6,220 nt of DNA from Candidatus Caldarchaeum sp. (GCA_025054515.1 JANWZT010000074.1:1-6220); one strand, 5' to 3'; positions 1 through 5,671 are shown, numbered from the stretch's first letter. Numbers and translations are program-made. Notes: generated by a model from the sequence alone, not told the origin.

Positions 1-111
1 ATCGTCGCGGAAATTCCTTCAGCGAAAGAAATAAGAGAACGGGTTTTAAGCCAGCTCGACCGCATCCAGCGGGCCCAACAATTCTCTCCAACGCCTACTC
101 TTTCCCCATGA
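1..111 (+). CDS. 3' end of an unrecognised protein (partial)
   Basis: An open frame enters from the left edge and runs 36 codons to a TGA at 109-111. The visible tail starts IVAEIPSAKEIRERVLSQLD and has an amphipathic, helix-like stretch (KEIRERVLSQLDRIQRAQ) followed by a Ser/Thr/Pro-rich end, which looks like a natural C-terminus. It converges on fumC and overlaps its last 17 bases, a compact arrangement also seen at 3553-3556. I do not recognise the family and assign no function. A minus-strand frame over 1-94 is also open, so the call is tentative. Confidence 0.4.
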   Translation: MVAEIPSAKEIRERVLSQLDRIQRAQQFSPTPTLSP

Positions 112-1498
112 TGCCTCCTTTGGTTATTTTCAGGAGGTCGATGAGTTTGTCCACTTCATCCGGTTTTACCACGCCCTCTTCCACGAGAGCTTGCTTAATT
201 GTCTTGTTTTCGCTTAACATCTTCTTCGCAATCCTCGCGGCTTTGTCGTAGCCGATTTTTGGTGCAACAACCGTCACCAACGCGGGACTGGATTCAGCGA
301 TTCTTCTCGCTTTTTCGACGTTGACGGTGATTCCCCTTATGCATTTGAGCGCGAGGTTTTCACAAGTGTTGGCGAGTATTTCGATCGACTGAAGCAGGTC
401 GTATGCGATGAGCGGGAACCCCATATTTAGCTCCAGCTCGCCGATACGGCAAGCTTCCTCAATCGCTCTGTCATATCCGATGATTTGGGCGGCCGCGAGC
501 ATCGCCGATTCGACGATGACGGGGTTGACTTTTCCCGGCATAATTGAAGACCCGGGCTGGACAGCAGGTAGCTCGATTTCTCCTATTCCAGTATTTGGGC
601 CTGATGAAAGAATCCTTAGGTCGTTGCAGATTTTGAGAAGGGAGACGGCGGTGCTTCTCAGCGCGGCTGATGCTTCGAGGCAGCAGTCGCGTGTTCCCAT
701 GGCTTCGAACCTGTTTTCAGCCACCCGGAAGTTCAGTCCCGTGAGCCTACTGAGCTTCTGGACCATCAGTTCACCAAACTTTGGATGTGCATTCAACCCG
801 GTTCCAACCGCCGTACCACCTATCGGCAGTTCGTACAAGCTTTCCAACGCGTTCAAGATTCGTCGCCTGCTTTTCTTCACCATCGTCGCATAACCCGAAA
901 ATTCCTGTCCGAAAGTAACGGGTACAGCGTCCTGAAAATGCGTTCTGCCTGATTTCACGTATTCTGAAAATTCAGACGCCTTCTTTGCAAGCTCGTTCTC
1001 AAGTAGCTCAAGGGCTGGTATCAGCTTCTTAACTATTTGTTCTGCGGCGGAAACGTTGATCGCCGTCGGGATGACGTCGTTGGTTGACTGACCCATGTTG
1101 ACGTGGTCGTTCGGATGCACCGTCTTCTTATCTCCTCTGCTCAGCCCAAGAATTTCGAGGGCCCGGTTCGCGATCACTTCGTTGGCGTTCATGTTTGTTG
1201 AGGTTCCTGAGCCTGTCTGGAAGACGTCGACGACGAAATGTCGGTCGTGCAGTCCATCGGCGACTTCGAGAGCGGCTTTGGATATCGCTTCGCCGATTTT
1301 TTTGTCGAGAAGGCCCAGCTCGGTATTTGTCTCCGCTGCCGCGTGTTTGATAAGCCCGAGAGCTCGGATGAACGGCCTCTGAAAAGTAAGCCCTGAAATG
1401 GGGAAGTTATCGACAGCTCTTGCTGTTTGAGCGCCGTATAAAGCGTCGGCGGGAACTTTCATCTCACCCAGAGTATCCGATTCGATACGATAGCTCAT
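95..1498 (-). CDS. fumC: Class II fumarate hydratase (fumarase C)
   Basis: A 467-residue protein of normal length for class II fumarase, the iron-independent cytoplasmic homotetramer that interconverts fumarate and L-malate in the TCA cycle. Family motifs are in order: GSGTSTNMNANE (97-108), HPNDHVNMGQSTND (128-141), the GRTHFQDA segment (184-191) whose His187 matches the active-site His, GGTAVGTGLNAHP (227-239), and the superfamily signature GSSIMPGKVNP (316-326) with catalytic Ser318. Met135 in VNMGQS and the GTAVGTGLNAHP segment favour fumarase over aspartase, which has VNKSQS. The ATG at 1498 is followed by MSYRIESDTLGEMKVP, the usual start of the family. The gene lies 24 nt downstream of the G1P dehydrogenase gene on the same strand; co-transcription is possible, but a TATA-like element of its own overlaps that gene's stop. 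No Shine-Dalgarno sequence is visible. The product call is secure. Confidence 0.96.
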   Translation of the reverse strand: MSYRIESDTLGEMKVPADALYGAQTARAVDNFPISGLTFQRPFIRALGLIKHAAAETNTELGLLDKKIGEAISKAALEVADGLHDRHFVVDVFQTGSGTSTNMNANEVIANRALEILGLSRGDKKTVHPNDHVNMGQSTNDVIPTAINVSAAEQIVKKLIPALELLENELAKKASEFSEYVKSGRTHFQDAVPVTFGQEFSGYATMVKKSRRRILNALESLYELPIGGTAVGTGLNAHPKFGELMVQKLSRLTGLNFRVAENRFEAMGTRDCCLEASAALRSTAVSLLKICNDLRILSSGPNTGIGEIELPAVQPGSSIMPGKVNPVIVESAMLAAAQIIGYDRAIEEACRIGELELNMGFPLIAYDLLQSIEILANTCENLALKCIRGITVNVEKARRIAESSPALVTVVAPKIGYDKAARIAKKMLSENKTIKQALVEEGVVKPDEVDKLIDLLKITKGGIMGKE

Positions 1499-1520
1499 GA
1501 TGATAATGGGGTGAGCCGTG

Positions 1521-1527
1521 ATTTAAA
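1521..1527 (-). promoter_or_regulatory. TATA-like element upstream of fumC
   Basis: On the minus strand the sequence reads TTTAAAT, centred at 1524, 26 nt upstream of the fumC ATG (1498). This is where an archaeal TATA box would sit for a leaderless transcript starting at the ATG. It overlaps the TAA stop (1523-1525) of the upstream G1P dehydrogenase gene. The 24 nt between the genes contain no purine-rich ribosome binding site. Placement and sequence are seen; promoter activity is inferred. Confidence 0.5.
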
Positions 1528-2560
1528 CCAGCATAGTTTCTTGAAGAGCATCGTAGATTTGACGGCTGTTTAACGGTGTTTTGTGAAGGATGGTATATCT
1601 TTCTTTCCGTAGGTCGGGCGCTTTTTTGACAGCTTCCACGAAGAGGTCGGCGTCGACCCCAATCTGGTTTAGTGTGTGGGGTGCTCCGATTGTTTTGAGG
1701 CTGTTCCGGACTTTTTCCCAGTTGGATTTGTGTAGTTTTGACGTGAATATCGTTGCTACGCCGCATCTTTCCCCATGAAGCGCTGGTTTTTCCATCATCG
1801 TTTCCAAAGCGTGTGCTATCAGATGTTCGCTTCCGCTGCATGGCCTGCTGCTTCCCGCAACGCCCATCGCGACACCGGCGCTGATCAAAGCTTCGACGAC
1901 GGTGCGGACCCCCTCCTGCCAGTCGTTGACGATGTGTTTCGCCGATTTCATAATCACTGAAGCGCTGAGGTTCGCGAGATGGGCCGCATACCTTCCGTAA
2001 TATTCTCCTTTTTCGACGTGAGCAAGCCACCAATCCCTCACCGCGCTGTGTTTAGCAACGAGGTCTCCGCATCCGCTCAAAAGGTATCTTCTGGGCGCCA
2101 TCGATATAACCTCCATGTCAGCGTAAATTTCCAGCGGCATCACCGATTTTCTCGAATATGCCCTACCGTTTCGTCGAAATGATGTCATGGGACTTGCAAT
2201 TCCGTCGTGGGACGCAACCGTTGGAACGCTGAAAAAAGGCCTCTCACCGGCCTCCGCCAAAGCTTTGGAAACATCCAAAACCTTTCCGCCTCCGATCCCG
2301 ACCACCGCATCACTTCTTCGCGTATGTTCAACAAGCTTGCCAAACCCTTCCACGGCCTCATCCACGTAAAAAACTTCAAAATCCAGAGAAGAACCTGCAT
2401 ATTCGACTACCTTCGAACCATAAGCTCTGTAGGGCGTTTTGCTGGTAATCAAAAGAATTTTCCGGAAGGCGTGGTTGCTTTTGAGGCGTTCCACGATGGT
2501 GGACACGAGGTCGTGGCCTATTACGATGTACTGCGGCAACTCCATCTCGTGGCGGAGCAT
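1523..2560 (-). CDS. egsA: sn-glycerol-1-phosphate dehydrogenase (NAD(P)-dependent)
   Basis: A 345-residue enzyme, typical family length, that reduces dihydroxyacetone phosphate to sn-glycerol 1-phosphate, the first committed step of archaeal ether-lipid synthesis, in the cytoplasm. It belongs to the iron-alcohol-dehydrogenase/dehydroquinate-synthase fold. Visible motifs: the dinucleotide-binding GIGGGKVLDVSK (88-99), PTVASHDG (113-120), GCGDLVAKHSAVRDW (163-177) with the metal-ligand Asp166, SGSEHLIAHAL (242-252) with His246, and LHGERCG (261-267) with His262. These Asp/His/His positions correspond to the Zn ligands of the family. The frame is open back to 2941, but the extra 127 residues are antisense to the divergent regulator. 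I chose the ATG at 2560 (MLRHEMELPQYIVIG) because homologues begin just before the LP-x-Y/V-IVIG strand and because a TATA-like element sits 29 nt upstream. ATGs at 2545 and 2605 are alternatives. Confidence 0.95.
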   Translation of the reverse strand: MLRHEMELPQYIVIGHDLVSTIVERLKSNHAFRKILLITSKTPYRAYGSKVVEYAGSSLDFEVFYVDEAVEGFGKLVEHTRRSDAVVGIGGGKVLDVSKALAEAGERPFFSVPTVASHDGIASPMTSFRRNGRAYSRKSVMPLEIYADMEVISMAPRRYLLSGCGDLVAKHSAVRDWWLAHVEKGEYYGRYAAHLANLSASVIMKSAKHIVNDWQEGVRTVVEALISAGVAMGVAGSSRPCSGSEHLIAHALETMMEKPALHGERCGVATIFTSKLHKSNWEKVRNSLKTIGAPHTLNQIGVDADLFVEAVKKAPDLRKERYTILHKTPLNSRQIYDALQETMLV

Positions 2561-2584
2561 TTTCGGCAGTTTCGCGGGCGGGTT

Positions 2585-2593
2585 GCTTATAAA
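2585..2593. promoter_or_regulatory. Near-palindromic TATA element shared by divergent egsA and thiR
   Basis: The + strand reads CTTATAAAC and the minus strand GTTTATAAG, so both directions resemble the archaeal TATA consensus. The centre, about 2589, is 26 nt before the thiR ATG at 2615 (+) and 29 nt before the egsA ATG at 2560 (-), the expected spacing for leaderless transcription either way. No second TATA-like element is seen in this 54-nt region. A purine-rich CGAGG lies upstream of the box in the egsA direction and could act as BRE. Bidirectional use is inferred. Confidence 0.6.
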
Positions 2594-2600
2594 CCTCGGC

Positions 2601-2614
2601 GACATATGGATGTC
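2601..2614. promoter_or_regulatory. Perfect inverted repeat GACAT-N4-ATGTC, candidate operator
   Basis: A 5-bp perfect inverted repeat with a 4-bp spacer (GACATATGGATGTC) ends directly before the thiR start codon at 2615. For thiR it covers the expected transcription start and the region just downstream of the TATA box, a classical repressor position. For egsA it lies upstream of the shared TATA element. The neighbouring gene encodes an HTH regulator, so autoregulation is a reasonable guess, but nothing here shows which protein binds it. Confidence 0.45.
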
Positions 2615-3556
2615 ATGTTCCCCCCATGCGAGATGATGACGAAGACGTTTCTTCCAGCGGTTCGCGGGCTCGTCGCCCACAGGCTCAAAAAGCTGGGCCG
2701 TGGGCAAACATCCATCGCAAAATTCCTCGGAATCACTCAGTCTGCCGTTAGCCAGATGCTCGCCGTCGACGAAAAGAGGTTTGTCGAAAGGCTTGAACAA
2801 CTCGGCGTCGGAGCTGGGGAAGCTTCTCTGCTCGTCGACACTCTCTCTGACGAAGTTGTGTCCAACCCCGTAAGGGCAACCGAAATCCTTTACGGCTTCT
2901 GGCTTGAAATGCTCTCGAAAGGCCGTTTCTGCGACTACCATAGAAAAACCTATCCTCAGCTCGCAAACTGCGAAATCTGCATCGGCCGAGTCTTCATCAC
3001 AGAATCCGACGAAGAAAGATCTTCAATTTTGAAAAGCCTTGAAAAAATCGTCAAAAAACTGGAGTCGATCAGCGCCTTCAGCAAACTTATTCCCGAAGTG
3101 GGAACAAACGTGGTATATTGCGTTGAAAACGCTTCCACCGTAGAGGACGTTGCAGGCGTCGTCGGCAGAATAGTCGCGCTCGACGACGAAGTAAGGTCGG
3201 TGGGCAGACCCGCTTTTGGGGGAAGTCATCATCTCGCCTTGGTGCTTCTCACGGCCCGAAAACACAACCCAAACATCCGCGCGGCCATCAACCTCCGATT
3301 TTCTGAAGCGGTAAGAAAAGCCGTCGAAAAAGCAGGGCTCGTCCACGCCTACATCGAGCCTCATTCAAAACCTATCACAGACGAAACAGTAGTCGATGAT
3401 TTAGCAAATCTTTTCCGCTCGCGGGTAAAATTTCCAGACGCCGTGTTGCACGGCGGCGGCGTTGGGTTCGAGCCCATTACCTACCTGTTCGCCGATGATG
3501 CGGACACTCTGATTCAAAAGGTTTTGAAGGTTGTGAACAACTTATTGACCAGTTAG
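2615..3556 (+). CDS. thiR: HTH-ThiN transcriptional regulator (ThiR-like)
   Basis: A 313-residue two-domain protein. Residues 1-100 form an archaeal XRE-like DNA-binding region with the recognition segment LGITQSAVSQML (38-49). A Cys/His motif, C106-x2-H109-x9-C119-x2-C122, links it to a ThiN domain (about 135-313). ThiN features visible are IPEVGTNVVYC (159-169), GVVGRIV (181-187), RPAFGGSHH (198-206), IRAAINLRF (221-229) and GGGVGFEPITY (280-290). ThiN makes thiamine phosphate when fused to ThiD; in HTH fusions of the ThiR type it is the ligand sensor of a thiamine-biosynthesis regulator. I infer that role here. The frame is open from 2207, but everything before about 2606 is antisense to egsA. 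The ATG at 2615 (MFPPCEMMTK) gives the family-like P-C-E start, aligns with the paralogue at 3553-3924, and lies 26 nt after a TATA element; 2606 is the alternative. Its stop overlaps the convergent HTH gene by 4 nt. No thiamine biosynthesis gene is in the window, so the target is unknown. Confidence 0.85.
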   Translation: MFPPCEMMTKTFLPAVRGLVAHRLKKLGRGQTSIAKFLGITQSAVSQMLAVDEKRFVERLEQLGVGAGEASLLVDTLSDEVVSNPVRATEILYGFWLEMLSKGRFCDYHRKTYPQLANCEICIGRVFITESDEERSSILKSLEKIVKKLESISAFSKLIPEVGTNVVYCVENASTVEDVAGVVGRIVALDDEVRSVGRPAFGGSHHLALVLLTARKHNPNIRAAINLRFSEAVRKAVEKAGLVHAYIEPHSKPITDETVVDDLANLFRSRVKFPDAVLHGGGVGFEPITYLFADDADTLIQKVLKVVNNLLTS

Positions 3557-3924
3557 TCGCAGACGTGGCAGGAGTCGACGTCGATTTCGGGCTCTAATTT
3601 TTTATGAAATTCGCAGAGAATTCGAAGTAGCCGGATGTTTTTCAAAGCGTCGTTTATTTTCCGAGCGACCTCCTCTTTCGGCTCGTTCCTCAAAACCGCT
3701 TCGACGACTTCGTCAGTCCATCGGGTCAACTCGTCGTTTTTTTCCCAATCAATCGATACGCCCCGCACGCCGCGGAGGTAGTTGCTGACTGCAGCCTGTG
3801 TTACTCCCAGAACGCGGGCAACCTGTTCCTGTGTGAAACCCTTTTCGTAAACCAGCTTTTTGGCTACCATCGCCCTCAAGAACGGAATCATCACCTTCGA
3901 CTCTATTTCAGCCGGCAGCAGCAT
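3553..3924 (-). CDS. Small HTH transcriptional regulator, ThiN-less paralogue of the ThiR-like protein
   Basis: A 123-residue predicted DNA-binding protein. An XRE-like helix-turn-helix covers about 26-52, with recognition segment LGVTQAAVSNYL (39-50). A charged helical stretch follows, then a C-terminal C104-x2-H107-x11-C119-x2-C122 motif that could bind zinc or another metal. It resembles residues 1-122 of the neighbouring HTH-ThiN protein along its whole length but lacks the sensor domain. The frame can start at an ATG at 3948, giving 131 residues. I prefer the ATG at 3924 because its first 24 residues align without gaps to the paralogue (9 identities: M, P, E, K, P, R, V, A, L) and because the TATA-like box at 3952-3959 is too close to 3948 to drive a transcript containing it. 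The gene follows dtdA on the same strand but seems to have its own promoter. Ligand and targets are unknown. Confidence 0.88.
   Translation of the reverse strand: MLLPAEIESKVMIPFLRAMVAKKLVYEKGFTQEQVARVLGVTQAAVSNYLRGVRGVSIDWEKNDELTRWTDEVVEAVLRNEPKEEVARKINDALKNIRLLRILCEFHKKLEPEIDVDSCHVCD
3598..3603 (+). terminator. Possible oligo-T terminator for thiR
   Basis: A run of six T on the + strand (TAATTTTTTATG), about 42 nt past the thiR stop codon and inside the convergent HTH gene. Archaeal RNA polymerase often terminates at oligo-T tracts, so this could end thiR transcripts. No hairpin is evident and a single T6 run is weak evidence. Confidence 0.2.
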
Positions 3925-3951
3925 CTTCCCGCTATAGGGCGTAGTCATCGG

Positions 3952-3959
3952 TATATAAA
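3952..3959 (-). promoter_or_regulatory. TATA box of the small HTH regulator
   Basis: The minus strand reads TTTATATA, a strong archaeal TATA match, 11 nt downstream of the dtdA stop. Its centre (3955.5) is about 31 nt upstream of the ATG at 3924, allowing a leaderless or near-leaderless transcript. It is only about 7 nt from the ATG at 3948, which argues against that start. It suggests the regulator is transcribed independently of dtdA. Confidence 0.6.
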
Positions 3960-3969
3960 CACTCGGGTT

Positions 3970-4770
3970 CTAAACCTTAACCAATTCAAAGCCCATTTCC
4001 GCAAGATAGCCGACGAGTTGGCTTCGGTGGTCAGATTTCAGCCCGTCCCAGTCTATCAGAGCCGTGCGGGGTTTTTCGGATGTTCTGCTGAACGCTTGGA
4101 AGATCATCTCCTTGGACAGCGGGAAATGATGTTTTGACGCAACGTGTCCGACGGCGTACCGGTTTTCGAAGACTGGTTTGAGAATGTCGCGGACGTAGTG
4201 GCCGCCTCCGAACCCGGCGGCCGGTTCCGGCGATGTTTTCGGTTGCTTGAAGCAGAAATCGTGTATTGTTTGGGCTACAGCTTCCGCCATTTTGTTGTTT
4301 TTCCATTCTTGCGGCGACGATCCTAACTCGACGAATATCAGAGGTTTGTCGGAATATGGGCCGTGGTGGGTGGCTTCCATCCCTACCTCCATGTAGTCGA
4401 GCCCCATCGATTGGACAGAATCCAAAGCAGTATGTAATATTCCATGGATGGCGTACGCCGACGTCATCGACAAGCTATGAGGTTTTCCCCCGTATTCGGC
4501 CGAAGCTCCCCAGTTTCCAGTCGAATGCGCGAGAAGGCACGGCCGCCCCGATTCAGACACGTGTTTTGAAGCGACGAGAATCAAATCGGCGTCCAGTTGG
4601 GCGACTTCATCTTCGGCGGTGAGCATCGACCCGTCGATGCAGAAAACACGGATTCCCTGCTTTCTGTAAACCGTGGACGTCTCCTGCTGGAAGCCAAAAT
4701 TATCCACAAGCTTTTCGAGAATGTTAACAGCGGCTACGTCATTCAAAGACAGCATGACGGCGATTTTCAA
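3970..4770 (-). CDS. dtdA: D-aminoacyl-tRNA deacylase, archaeal/plant type (DtdA/DTD2/GEK1 family)
   Basis: A 266-residue enzyme, normal family length, that hydrolyses the ester bond of D-aminoacyl-tRNAs in the cytoplasm, recycling tRNA and protecting translation from D-amino acids. Family segments are clear: the N-terminal strand MKIAVMLSLNDVAAVNI (1-17), LVASKHVSESGRP (65-77), HSTGNWG (82-88), GMEATHHGPYSDKPLIFVE (130-148) with the conserved T-H-H-G-P core, GFGGGHY (186-192) and GHVASKHHFP (208-217). The His-rich motifs are consistent with the zinc dependence reported for the family. The start is a TTG at 4770. The next candidate, an ATG at 4755, would delete the first beta-strand (KIAVM), and a TATA-like element sits 27 nt upstream of the TTG, so TTG is preferred. 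The gene is divergent from the methyltransferase across 36 nt and close to lysyl-tRNA synthetase, which fits a tRNA-charging quality-control neighbourhood. Confidence 0.95.
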   Translation of the reverse strand: MKIAVMLSLNDVAAVNILEKLVDNFGFQQETSTVYRKQGIRVFCIDGSMLTAEDEVAQLDADLILVASKHVSESGRPCLLAHSTGNWGASAEYGGKPHSLSMTSAYAIHGILHTALDSVQSMGLDYMEVGMEATHHGPYSDKPLIFVELGSSPQEWKNNKMAEAVAQTIHDFCFKQPKTSPEPAAGFGGGHYVRDILKPVFENRYAVGHVASKHHFPLSKEMIFQAFSRTSEKPRTALIDWDGLKSDHRSQLVGYLAEMGFELVKV

Positions 4771-4772
4771 CA

Positions 4773-4780
4773 GGTTTTTA
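4773..4780 (+). promoter_or_regulatory. TATA-like element of the methyltransferase gene
   Basis: GGTTTTTA, centred near 4777, lies 30 nt upstream of the methyltransferase ATG at 4807. It starts only 3 nt beyond the divergent dtdA start codon, so TBP bound here would cover the dtdA transcription start. Its GTTTTTA core (4774-4780) is an exact inverted copy of the core of the dtdA element. The match to the TATA consensus is moderate. Confidence 0.45.
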
Positions 4781-4793
4781 CGGGTGTCCCCAC

Positions 4794-4801
4794 GATAAAA
4801 A
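4794..4801 (-). promoter_or_regulatory. TATA-like element of dtdA
   Basis: The minus strand reads TTTTTATC, centred at 4797.5, 27 nt upstream of the dtdA TTG start at 4770. It lies only 5 nt before the methyltransferase ATG on the other strand, so the two divergent promoters overlap almost fully. The spacing supports the TTG rather than the downstream ATG as the dtdA start. Confidence 0.45.
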
Positions 4802-4806
4802 CATCG

Positions 4807-5646
4807 ATGCTGGATTTACAGCCGGTCAACGCACCGCTCCTATCTGGATACGAGGCCAGGCACCTGCTGTCCGGCGAAGCGGTAGATGTTTCCCTCGACC
4901 TCGGCGTGTCGACAGAACCTCTCCGCTCAACAGCCGACGGAATTTACTTTGCCGGAAAGATGGTGAGTTGGAATACTTTGTCGGAAATTTCACGCAAACC
5001 GGAAGACGTATACGTATTCGAAGAAAGATTCCGAAAGCTGGCGTGGTTTGACAAATCTTTCTACCGCTTGGTCGTTCCGGGGTTGAGAATTCCCCCCACC
5101 TTAGAGATAAACGGAATACGGATGCACCGCACAGTCGGCATCACGCCCCTCCAAGACGCCCAAACGAAAGTGGCGCTGTTTCCCGACCTTTCGGGGGCCA
5201 AAGTTCTCGACATCTGCACGGGCCTCGGATACACAGCTTCGGCTTTGATGGCGAAAGGAGCGGCGGAAGTCGTCACCGTCGAAAAAGACTTGAACGTGTT
5301 GAAGATGGCGGCCTTCAACCCATGGTCAAGGCCTCTCTTCGCCGAAGGAATCAAGACAGTTCTAGAGGATGCGGTCGTCTTCCTCCAGAAATGCGGGGAA
5401 GTTTTTGACGCGGTGATGCACGACCCCCCCACCGTGAAGACGGCGGGCGAGCTCTATTCATCCGATTTCTACCGCCTTGTCTGGAAGGTTTTGAAACGGG
5501 ATGGAATCTTTGTGCATTACGTCGGTCAGCCGGGAATAAGGAGGGGTATGCTGTTTTACCGGGGCGTAGTGCGTCGGCTGCGAGAAGTCGGTTTTAAACC
5601 GTTTTTCGTCCACGAAGCGCTCTGCGTCAAAGCCTTAAAGGTATAA
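4807..5646 (+). CDS. Predicted archaeal SAM-dependent methyltransferase (COG2521-like), substrate unknown
   Basis: A 279-residue protein with a Rossmann-type methyltransferase domain in its C-terminal two thirds. Visible motifs: SAM-binding motif I VLDICTGLGYTA (133-144), the acidic end of strand 2 in VVTVEKD (155-161), and a motif IV-like HDPPTV (205-210) resembling the D/N-P-P catalytic loops of amino-group methyltransferases. The first 100 residues form a separate, non-Rossmann segment of the kind seen in RNA-modifying enzymes. It resembles a conserved archaeal family annotated only as predicted methyltransferase; I cannot name the substrate. Location between dtdA and lysyl-tRNA synthetase hints at tRNA or translation, an inference only. 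The frame is open from 4597, but the first 70 codons are antisense to dtdA. The ATG at 4807 (MLDLQPVNAPLLSG) fits the TATA spacing. It ends 25 nt before the synthetase gene. Confidence 0.85.
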   Translation: MLDLQPVNAPLLSGYEARHLLSGEAVDVSLDLGVSTEPLRSTADGIYFAGKMVSWNTLSEISRKPEDVYVFEERFRKLAWFDKSFYRLVVPGLRIPPTLEINGIRMHRTVGITPLQDAQTKVALFPDLSGAKVLDICTGLGYTASALMAKGAAEVVTVEKDLNVLKMAAFNPWSRPLFAEGIKTVLEDAVVFLQKCGEVFDAVMHDPPTVKTAGELYSSDFYRLVWKVLKRDGIFVHYVGQPGIRRGMLFYRGVVRRLREVGFKPFFVHEALCVKALKV

Positions 5647-5647
5647 C
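5640..5647 (+). promoter_or_regulatory. TATA-like element of lysyl-tRNA synthetase gene
   Basis: GGTATAAC, centred at 5643.5, lies about 28 nt upstream of the ATG at 5672 and overlaps the TAA stop (5644-5646) of the methyltransferase gene. An AAAG just upstream could serve as a purine-rich BRE. The 25-nt gap has no clear ribosome binding site (only a short GGA), supporting a leaderless start at the ATG. Confidence 0.5.
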
Positions 5648-5671
5648 AAATGGTTTGCACAGCTGGACGCG

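Noticed and set aside
1..94. Minus-strand frame downstream of fumC as a next gene
   Set aside because: It starts only at a TTG, its translation looks unlike a protein N-terminus, and the opposite strand has a more natural C-terminal helix; the region is too short to be certain.
408..893. 161-codon + strand frame inside fumC
   Set aside because: It is antisense to strongly conserved fumarase motifs and its translation is low-complexity, Ser/Pro-rich, with no recognisable family.
1464..2033. 189-codon minus-strand frame overlapping egsA and fumC
   Set aside because: It is an alternative frame of two well-supported genes, and its Arg/Ser-rich translation is typical of out-of-frame reading.
2181..2189. 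GATGTCATG repeated at 2609-2617, as a second operator copy
   Set aside because: The upstream copy lies in egsA coding sequence without the dyad; a single 9-mer match is likely chance.
2207..2605. N-terminal extension of thiR by more than 130 residues
   Set aside because: It is antisense to egsA catalytic motifs, resembles no HTH family N-terminus, and would put the promoter inside the gene.
2603..2608. CATATG giving an ATG on both strands, as start for both egsA and thiR
   Set aside because: Both ATGs are too close to the shared TATA box (about 16 nt), and homologous N-termini begin at 2560 (-) and 2615 (+).
2561..2941. N-terminal extension of egsA by 127 residues
   Set aside because: It is antisense to the conserved HTH region of thiR, the family starts near MLRHEMELP, and a TATA element would lie inside the extension.
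4782..4786. GGGTG as a Shine-Dalgarno site for the methyltransferase
   Set aside because: It is about 20 nt from the ATG, too far, with no in-frame start at the right spacing; it would lie upstream of the expected transcript start.
4597..4806. N-terminal extension of the methyltransferase by 70 residues
   Set aside because: It is antisense to the conserved dtdA N-terminus; the ATG at 4807 fits promoter spacing.
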